56,320 nucleotides of DNA from Luminiphilus sp. Lineage in GTDB: Bacteria > Pseudomonadota > Gammaproteobacteria > Pseudomonadales > Halieaceae. The DNA lies in contig JADHQG010000002.1 of NCBI GenBank assembly GCA_016778045.1, positions 1-56,320 of the forward strand. Reading direction: 5' to 3'. Positions 56,165 to 56,320 of the stretch are shown one piece after another (the stretch's first letter is position 1; the number at the start of each line of letters is the position of its first letter). Both the position numbers and the translations under genes were made by a program. The notes under the pieces are model-generated. The model was not told the origin of the DNA. It ran no database searches and saw only the letters and a program-made list of their open reading frames with translations.

Positions 56165-56320
56165 TTACTCCTCTGCCAATGATTCCTCATCTGGTGCGTC
56201 GTCGGCATCGCCAGAATCAGTGCCAGCGTCGGCATCCACCTCGCGCATGGACAGCTTAATTCGCCCGCGCTGGTCAACGTCTAGCACTTTGACCTGAACC
56301 TCCTGTCCTTCGGAGAGGTA
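56165..56320 (-). CDS. pnp: Polynucleotide phosphorylase, C-terminal end (5' part outside window)
   Basis: The last 51 codons of a minus-strand gene cut by the right edge; it is not in the ORF track. The sequence [27 protein letters not shown] is the end of an S1 domain matching the C-terminus of PNPase, followed by an acidic, disordered-looking tail rich in Asp and Glu. PNPase is a 3'-5' phosphorolytic exoribonuclease of the degradosome. Another S1 protein (for example RpsA) is possible, but the single S1 end plus variable tail fits PNPase best. Confidence 0.82.
   Translation of the reverse strand, partial: YLSEGQEVQVKVLDVDQRGRIKLSMREVDADAGTDSGDADDAPDEESLAEE

Overview
The window reads as a contiguous chromosomal segment of a moderately GC-rich (by eye) marine-type gammaproteobacterium. 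The order miaB-phoH-ybeY-corC-lnt-leuS-lptE-holA, the order dksA-gluQ-cbrB-like-pcnB-folK-panB-panC, a heat-shock lon promoter and perfect gammaproteobacterial LexA boxes all point that way. The Cellvibrionales/Halieaceae (OM60/NOR5) group is my best guess, but this is inference without a database search. There are about 41 protein genes, two of them cut by the window edges (lon on the left, pnp on the right). I saw no rRNA, tRNA, CRISPR array, insertion sequence or prophage.

Layout. 1-3.0 kb: lon (minus, 3' end missing) behind a near-perfect sigma-32 promoter, then a DUF1820 gene. 3.1-12.6 kb: a tightly packed plus-strand run, miaB, phoH-like ybeZ, ybeY, corC, lnt, leuS, lptE, holA, with frequent 4-bp start/stop overlaps (RNA modification and decay, ribosome quality, lipoprotein maturation, LPS transport, replication). 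12.5-24.6 kb: an SOS mutagenesis island in which imuA, imuB and dnaE2 are all on the plus strand but separated by opposite-strand genes (an exported catalase-peroxidase, a DUF885 lipoprotein, a lipocalin). Each imu gene has its own 20-bp LexA box, and an MFS exporter diverges from the first box. 24.7-29.8 kb: a CPXCG protein and a Baeyer-Villiger-type monooxygenase, argG, pyrC, rnt. 29.7-36.3 kb: a D-aminoacylase-like amidohydrolase, then a coupled minus-strand chain mpl > MMPL/RND exporter > YkgJ cysteine-cluster protein > LON-domain protein. 36.4-39.1 kb: pyrophosphate-type phosphofructokinase, an M15 peptidase, sfsA.

39.3-47.0 kb: dksA carrying a roughly 165-residue histone-H1-like Lys/Ala tail, gluQ, a CbrB-like sigma-54 activator with a receiver domain that has lost its phosphorylation residues and no adjacent CbrA kinase, a 330-bp gap, then pcnB, folK, a deoxynucleoside kinase, panB and panC. 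The gap is the most exciting part of the window. It holds two 14-bp direct repeats spaced exactly 21 bp apart, a clear -24/-12 (sigma-54) promoter, two (AAN)4 runs of the Hfq/Crc-binding type and an intrinsic terminator. This is the anatomy and the position of the Pseudomonas CrcZ decoy RNA, in a much shorter form.

47.0-56.3 kb: an acetate/solute symporter pair (DUF4212 + SSS) divergent from acs, a 485-bp regulatory gap with two small palindromes, a TonB-dependent receptor, a YtcJ-like amidohydrolase lipoprotein, and the C-terminal end of pnp behind a shared bidirectional terminator. The acetate uptake and activation genes, the CbrB-like regulator and the candidate Crc-type RNA could belong to one carbon-control circuit; that link is inference.
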